DNA from: Pseudomonadota bacterium
Lineage (GTDB): Bacteria > Myxococcota_A > Bradymonadia > UBA4248
Direction: 5' to 3'
DNA: 10,275 nucleotides
Assembly (NCBI GenBank): GCA_009786045.1
Contig: WQTY01000039.1
Coordinates: 1-10,275 of the forward strand
Part shown: positions 6,820 to 10,275 of the stretch, one piece after another
Numbering within the stretch: the stretch's first letter is position 1
Layout of the letters: the number at the start of each line of letters is the position of its first letter
Position numbers and translations under genes: made by a program
The notes under the pieces: generated by a model
Told to the model about the DNA's origin: nothing
Database searches by the model: none
What the model saw: the letters and a program-made list of their open reading frames with translations, nothing else

Positions 6820-6840
6820 TATTTGGCCACAGGCCAAATA
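6820..6840. repeat. Perfect hairpin TATTTGGCC
   Basis: TATTTGGCC (6820-6828), loop ACA, GGCCAAATA (6832-6840): nine perfect base pairs with no adjacent T-run. It lies ten bases right of the terminator stem and belongs to the hairpin cluster. Confidence 0.7.
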
Positions 6841-6978
6841 GGGCGCGCACAAACAAGGCCGTTTGCCTCGTCTGGAGCGTTTTCGTCACGACATACTCCC
6901 GCAAAACATGAACAGACGGCTTCTCCCTTGCTTGCATTGCAGGGCATGTGGCCACAAGCAAGGCACGTTGCCACTTCA

Positions 6979-7041
6979 CCCACAAGCGATGCCAAGGCAT
7001 CGCAGGGGGTGTGGGGGAGCAATGCTCCCCCACAAAAAAAC
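6979..7041. repeat. Structured intergenic repeat, copy B
   Basis: CCCACAAGCGATGCC-AA-GGCATCGC, then CAGGGGG, then the perfect ten-pair hairpin GTGGGGGAGC-AAT-GCTCCCCCAC, then seven A and C. It has the same block order and the same flanks as copy A. The stem interiors differ between copies yet stay paired, as expected if the fold is selected. It ends 10 bases from the pmbA stop; on the minus strand the T-run precedes the hairpin, so it is not a normal terminator for pmbA. Confidence 0.65.
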
Positions 7042-7051
7042 TAAAAATGCC

Positions 7052-8368
7052 CTAAGTGCCGCTCACCGAAACATCGTCAATGCGCAATGAGGGAATGAGG
7101 TAATTGGCATAGGGCGAAGGGTCGTTGCCCACTTCGACGAGACGCTGCCACAGGTTGGTGAAGTTGCCGTCGATGTTCATCTCGCTGATGGGGGTTGTCA
7201 GTTCGCCATTTTCGATGGCCACGCCTACGATGCCGTGCGAAAAATCGCCGCGCAGATTGTCCTTGTTTCCGCCCAGAAGGCCAATCACATAGATGCCATC
7301 CTTGACGTCTGCGATCATCGCAGCAAGCGAGCGCTCGCCCTTTGGCATGACAAGATTGTTGAGGGAACCGCTGGTGGCCTCAAGGTCAAGCTTGCGTGCA
7401 CAGTAGTTATCGAGCAGATATTGCTTCAAAACGCCCTTGTCGAAAATCGTTGCATCGCGCGTAGCCATGCCTTCGTCATCATAGGGTGACGAACCGAGGC
7501 CACGCACCAGATGTGGCATGTCAACGAGGGTCAGCAGGCCGGAACCAAGGTTTGCGCCAATCTTGCCCTCGAAGTAGGAGCGCTTCGCCACCAGATCATA
7601 GCCAGAAAGCGGACTGAGGAAGCTTGACACAAGCTGCCGCGCAACGCGACGGTCGAGAATGAGCGTTCGAGGACGCGAAGGAAGCTTCTTTTGCCCAAGG
7701 CGAAGTCTGGCAAAGGCTGCTGCCTCATCGACAATCGTGCCAATTTCGGGAAAATCCGACACATGGCGAACCGCAGCAGAACCGTAATCGCTTGGCTTCT
7801 TGCCGTCATCATTCAACACAATCGAGCAGGATTTGTTCGCTGAGGTCGTCACCATCTCGCCTTCAAATCCATTGGTCGACATCTCAAAGTAGCGGCGCAT
7901 CCCTGCGCCATAGCTGCTCGTGATATCCTCAATCGGAAGATCCGACTTTTCCTGCGCCAGGGCCTCAATGGCCTGACATTGACTGACCAAATCGGCCGGT
8001 GTGAGCGCGTTCACGGCACTGTCGAAAAGTTCGAGATCCTGGGTCGTTCGACCTTCATAGCGAGCTGGATCGGCAAGCCCACGGAAGGGATCCGGCTCAA
8101 GCAGGCGCGTCATGGCAATGCCGCGTTCGACAAAGCGCGAAATGCTGTCACTGCGAAGATCAGACGTGCTGTGCGCACTGAAACGGCCATCGACGAAAAG
8201 CTGAACGTGCAGAGCAGACGCCCCCGCACTCTGCAATTTCTCAATGCGGCCTTTGCGCCACGAAACACTCATCGAATGCGACTGGCCAAGGCTAACGAAT
8301 GCATCCTGAGCGCCGTTTGCCTTACATAATGCGATGGTATCTGTTACAATCTGTCGAAGATTCGTCAT
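7052..8368 (-). CDS. pmbA: PmbA/TldE-like peptidase subunit
   Basis: This 438-residue protein has the TldD/PmbA fold throughout, near the usual length. Family signs: RKGRIEKLQSAGASALHVQLFVDGR (38-62), a central MPHLVRGLGSSPYDDEG (284-300), KGVLKQYLLDNYCARKL (311-327) and C-terminal GDFSHGIVGVAIENGELTTPISEMNI (374-399). There is no HExxxH motif, as expected for the non-catalytic TldE partner. In characterised systems TldD and TldE form a heterodimeric zinc protease that degrades unfolded peptides and matures some ribosomal peptides (microcin B17) or antitoxins (CcdA). No signal peptide is visible, unlike the partner. The ATG lies 3 bases after the tldD stop, with GGGAGGG (about 10 bases upstream) inside the tldD end, so the two are translationally coupled. 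Confidence 0.92.
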   Translation of the reverse strand: MTNLRQIVTDTIALCKANGAQDAFVSLGQSHSMSVSWRKGRIEKLQSAGASALHVQLFVDGRFSAHSTSDLRSDSISRFVERGIAMTRLLEPDPFRGLADPARYEGRTTQDLELFDSAVNALTPADLVSQCQAIEALAQEKSDLPIEDITSSYGAGMRRYFEMSTNGFEGEMVTTSANKSCSIVLNDDGKKPSDYGSAAVRHVSDFPEIGTIVDEAAAFARLRLGQKKLPSRPRTLILDRRVARQLVSSFLSPLSGYDLVAKRSYFEGKIGANLGSGLLTLVDMPHLVRGLGSSPYDDEGMATRDATIFDKGVLKQYLLDNYCARKLDLEATSGSLNNLVMPKGERSLAAMIADVKDGIYVIGLLGGNKDNLRGDFSHGIVGVAIENGELTTPISEMNIDGNFTNLWQRLVEVGNDPSPYANYLIPSLRIDDVSVSGT

Positions 8369-8371
8369 CGT

Positions 8372-9928
8372 CTATATCCCTCCCACCGTCAGTGAAGATA
8401 CCAAAACCGACGGCATGCCAAGCCCAACGGGCACGCCCTGACCACCCTTTCCGCATGTACCGCCCCACGTGCTGATCTCAAGATCTGCGCCGACCTTAAC
8501 CATCTTCGCCAGCGTATCGGGCCCATTGCCAATGAGATTGACGTCCTTGATGGGCGCGGTCAGCTTACCGTCCTCGATCAGGAACCCATTCTTGACATAA
8601 AATGTATAGTCCCCCGGGCCAATGAGAACCTGCCCATTCGTGAATCGCTCACAATAAAGGCCATATTGGATGCCATGCAGCATCTCTTCGAGGCTCGACG
8701 ATCCATTTTCCATGTAGGTTGTACGCATGCGCGGCTGCGGGCTGTGCTTGTAGGATTCGCGGCGGCCGTTGCCCGTTGGATCCACCCCATAATGCCTGGC
8801 ACTGATTTTATCGTGCAGATAGCTGCGCAGGACGCCCTTCTCGACCAAAACCGTTCTCTGCCCCACGATCCCTTCATCATCGACATTGAGCGCCCCCCGG
8901 TTCATCTCGATCGTAGCATCATCGACAATCGTCACCTCGTCTTCGGCAACGCGCTTGTTCAGTTTGTCGGCAAAAATGCTGATATTCTTGCGATTGAAAT
9001 CTGCCTCAATGCCGTGCCCAATCGCTTCATGCAACAATATGCCACTTGCACCGGCCGCCAGAATGACAGGCCATTCACCGCCCCTCGGCTTAACAGCATC
9101 AAAGAGAAGACGCGTATTGCGAACAACCTCATCGATCGCCATCTCGACGCGTTCGCGGGTAAAGAAATCAAACCCAGCCATTCCCGCTACGCTTGTTGAA
9201 TTGGTCTGCGTCTCGCCATCCTTCTCCATGACCACCGACAGCCTGAGCATGAGATAAGGCTGAACATCCTCTGCCGTTACCCCATCCGAGGTATTGACCA
9301 TGATACGTCGCTCTACGAAGGAAACCGAAGCCTCAACTTTCGTCACGAGTGGATCCTTGGCACGCGTTCGCGCCTCAATATCACGAAGAAATGCCACCAA
9401 AATAGCCACATCCAAATTGGCGAAATCCGCCGAATCCGTATAGAAACGCTTAAAGTCAAGCCACTTTCGGGCCATCAAAACGCCCACATCAGCACCCTGC
9501 GCAATAGCTGCCGAAGCTTGCGCTGCACGGAGCATATCCTCCGGCAACAACGACTCGGTATAGGCATACCCCACCTGGTCATCGACCACCGTACGCACAC
9601 CCATCCCAAGCCCCGTCCCCGTCGACGCCGTCGATACGATACCGTCACGAAGCACAAGCGCCAGCGAAAAAGTATGCTCAAAAAACAGCTCTCCCCAGTG
9701 CCCGCCGCTCGAAAGCGCCTCGCGTAAAACCCGATCTATCGTCTCCGTCGTCACGCCAAACTTCGCTTCAAAATAGCCACGACAGTCTGCAAGAATTGGC
9801 TGCACAAACGGCTCCTGCTGTAACGGCACTGCGACCTCCTCCTTTTTCGACGAAGCACACCCCACAAGCGACACTGCGCCCGCTGCCAATGCACTCGTCA
9901 CCATAAAATCCCTTCTCGTCCAAGTCAT
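8372..9928 (-). CDS. tldD: TldD-like zinc metalloprotease with Tat lipoprotein signal
   Basis: Numbering from GTG 9946, the metalloprotease motif HEAIGH is at 306-311 within LLHEAIGHGIEADFNRK, and the third metal ligand of the family is expected in GTCGKGGQGVPVG (C498). TldD-type blocks are intact across about 500 residues. The N-terminus is unusual: TRRDF (10-14), a hydrophobic stretch, then LVGC with Cys30, i.e. a twin-arginine signal with a lipobox. E. coli TldD is cytoplasmic; this one is predicted to be folded, exported and lipid-anchored. Start choice: ATG 9928 has GGAGGAG nine bases upstream, so it is preferred over GTG 9946 and ATG 9937. The gene precedes pmbA by 3 bases in one operon. 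It probably forms the active half of a TldD-TldE peptidase; its substrate cannot be inferred from the window. Confidence 0.92.
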   Translation of the reverse strand: MTWTRRDFMVTSALAAGAVSLVGCASSKKEEVAVPLQQEPFVQPILADCRGYFEAKFGVTTETIDRVLREALSSGGHWGELFFEHTFSLALVLRDGIVSTASTGTGLGMGVRTVVDDQVGYAYTESLLPEDMLRAAQASAAIAQGADVGVLMARKWLDFKRFYTDSADFANLDVAILVAFLRDIEARTRAKDPLVTKVEASVSFVERRIMVNTSDGVTAEDVQPYLMLRLSVVMEKDGETQTNSTSVAGMAGFDFFTRERVEMAIDEVVRNTRLLFDAVKPRGGEWPVILAAGASGILLHEAIGHGIEADFNRKNISIFADKLNKRVAEDEVTIVDDATIEMNRGALNVDDEGIVGQRTVLVEKGVLRSYLHDKISARHYGVDPTGNGRRESYKHSPQPRMRTTYMENGSSSLEEMLHGIQYGLYCERFTNGQVLIGPGDYTFYVKNGFLIEDGKLTAPIKDVNLIGNGPDTLAKMVKVGADLEISTWGGTCGKGGQGVPVGLGMPSVLVSSLTVGGI

Positions 9929-9937
9929 CCCTGCCAT

Positions 9938-9944
9938 CTCCTCC
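9938..9944 (-). promoter_or_regulatory. Ribosome binding site deciding the tldD start
   Basis: On the minus strand GGAGGAG lies 9 bases before ATG 9928. It overlaps the two earlier in-frame candidates (GTG 9946, ATG 9937), neither of which has its own good site. This gives a signal peptide starting MTWTRRDF, a normal Tat layout. Confidence 0.65.
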
Positions 9945-10080
9945 ACTGCATCATGCGCTCTTTACAGCACAAAAATCCGTCACCCTCGACCGATAGCGAC
10001 ACGAAAGTGCCCCTCAATGCCCAACATCCATTCAATCCCCCATATTCCAATAATACACAACCCGTCTTTACACCAGAGAA

Positions 10081-10106
10081 CAGAGGCAAATGACGATTTG
10101 CCTCTG
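10081..10106. repeat. Perfect 11-bp inverted repeat
   Basis: CAGAGGCAAAT (10081-10091), loop GACG, ATTTGCCTCTG (10096-10106). A run of six T starts 10 bases after the stem (10117-10122) on the + strand, too far for a standard terminator. TGACGATTT occurs both across the loop (10091-10099) and before the T-run (10111-10119). It could be a terminator of a rightward transcript or an operator; no rightward gene ends here in the window. Confidence 0.6.
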
Positions 10107-10220
10107 CTTGTGACGATTTTTTGAGGGGGCCGCTCCCCATAGGCGTTAATCTGATTGCAAACTTTATTGTTCTTTTATCTTGCGGCTCTCAATCGCGATC
10201 TATTAGCTACTAGCTATGAG

Positions 10221-10275
10221 CTCAAGCTCAAGCTCAAGCTCAAGCTCAAGCTCAAGCTCAAGCTCAAGCTCAAGC
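10221..10275. repeat. CTCAAG hexanucleotide tandem array, continues past the window
   Basis: Nine perfect CTCAAG units (10221-10274) plus one base, cut by the window edge, so the true number is unknown. An ATG at 10216 is in frame with AGC TCA codons through the array, which would give Met followed only by serine. No ribosome binding site precedes it, so a gene is possible but not supported. The units are identical, which points to recent slippage. Confidence 0.9.

Larger units (their letters stand above)
6612..7051. other. Gene-free, hairpin-rich intergenic region
   Basis: 440 bases between the AlbA_2 start and the pmbA stop. Frames are open on both strands, but none has a plausible start signal or recognisable protein. 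The stretch instead holds perfect inverted repeats: GCGATGC (6709-6725), TTGGGGGC (6742-6760), a 14-bp bulged stem (6778-6809), TATTTGGCC (6820-6840), CTTGCTTG (6927-6962), GCGATGCC (6986-7003) and GTGGGGGAGC (7011-7033). It may be a cluster of mobile or REP-like structured repeats, or part of a structured RNA. Confidence 0.7.
9947..10275. other. Upstream region of the tldD operon, no firm gene
   Basis: About 330 bases with no supported gene. The frame 9925-10140 on the minus strand overlaps the tldD start and shows no family features. The tldD promoter should lie here; a TATTAT box (complement of 10050-10055) is the best -10 candidate but lacks a matching -35. The region also holds the inverted repeat at 10081-10106 and the hexanucleotide array at its right edge. 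Confidence 0.6.

Noticed and set aside
7011..7040. Hairpin with A7 as terminator of pmbA
   Set aside because: For the minus-strand transcript the T-run comes before the stem, the wrong order; the stem at 6777-6810 followed by T7 fits better.
6604..7090. Several open frames on both strands in the intergenic region
   Set aside because: They overlap one another on both strands, run through hairpins, and show no conserved motif or start signal.
8666..9257. Rightward frames of 177 and 123 residues opposite tldD
   Set aside because: They are antisense to the intact TldD frame, including its HEAIGH motif, with no recognisable domain.

Overview
The window reads as bacterial chromosome, probably from a Gram-negative with a Tat pathway. 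One gene encodes a Tat-dependent lipoprotein with a TldD metalloprotease body, and the tldD/pmbA pair is typical of Proteobacteria and of deltaproteobacterial/myxococcal relatives. Nothing fixes the species, so this assignment is weak. The left half looks lower in G+C than the right half, by inspection of sample lines only, which suggests the left operon may be an acquired block.

Layout. Positions 1-19 hold the start of a leftward gene with a near-ideal ribosome binding site; the rest is outside the window. From 63 to 5010 a rightward three-gene operon encodes: (1) a membrane-anchored coiled-coil protein with a TerB domain and a TerB_C-like tail; (2) a BrxD-like P-loop ATPase (DUF2791 type); (3) a BrxHI/Lhr-like superfamily 2 helicase. 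The genes are separated by 14 bases and by 8 bases (or a 4-base overlap), with good internal ribosome binding sites, so they are almost certainly co-expressed. BrxD and BrxHI are known from type 2 BREX phage defence. Here they stand without PglX or PglZ in view and with a TerB-type membrane protein instead, which is the best candidate for an under-described genome-defence or DNA-processing system.

Convergent to this operon (5061-6611, minus) lies an AlbA_2/HATPase_c_4 regulator-like protein with a C-terminal winged helix. Its linker contains eleven 12-bp units encoding Thr-Thr-Gln-Glu and three 11-bp units. A change of one 11-bp unit would remove the winged helix.

From 6612 to 7051 there is no convincing gene. 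The stretch is packed with perfect hairpins, two copies of a structured repeat, and a good leftward intrinsic terminator.

From 7052 to 9928 (minus) a two-gene operon encodes a PmbA/TldE-like protein and, upstream of it, a TldD-like zinc metalloprotease with a twin-arginine lipoprotein signal. The pair should form a TldD-TldE type peptidase, but only TldD has an export signal. The last 330 bases are the upstream region of this operon: a perfect inverted repeat and, at the edge, a CTCAAG hexanucleotide array that could be the start of a poly-serine reading frame.
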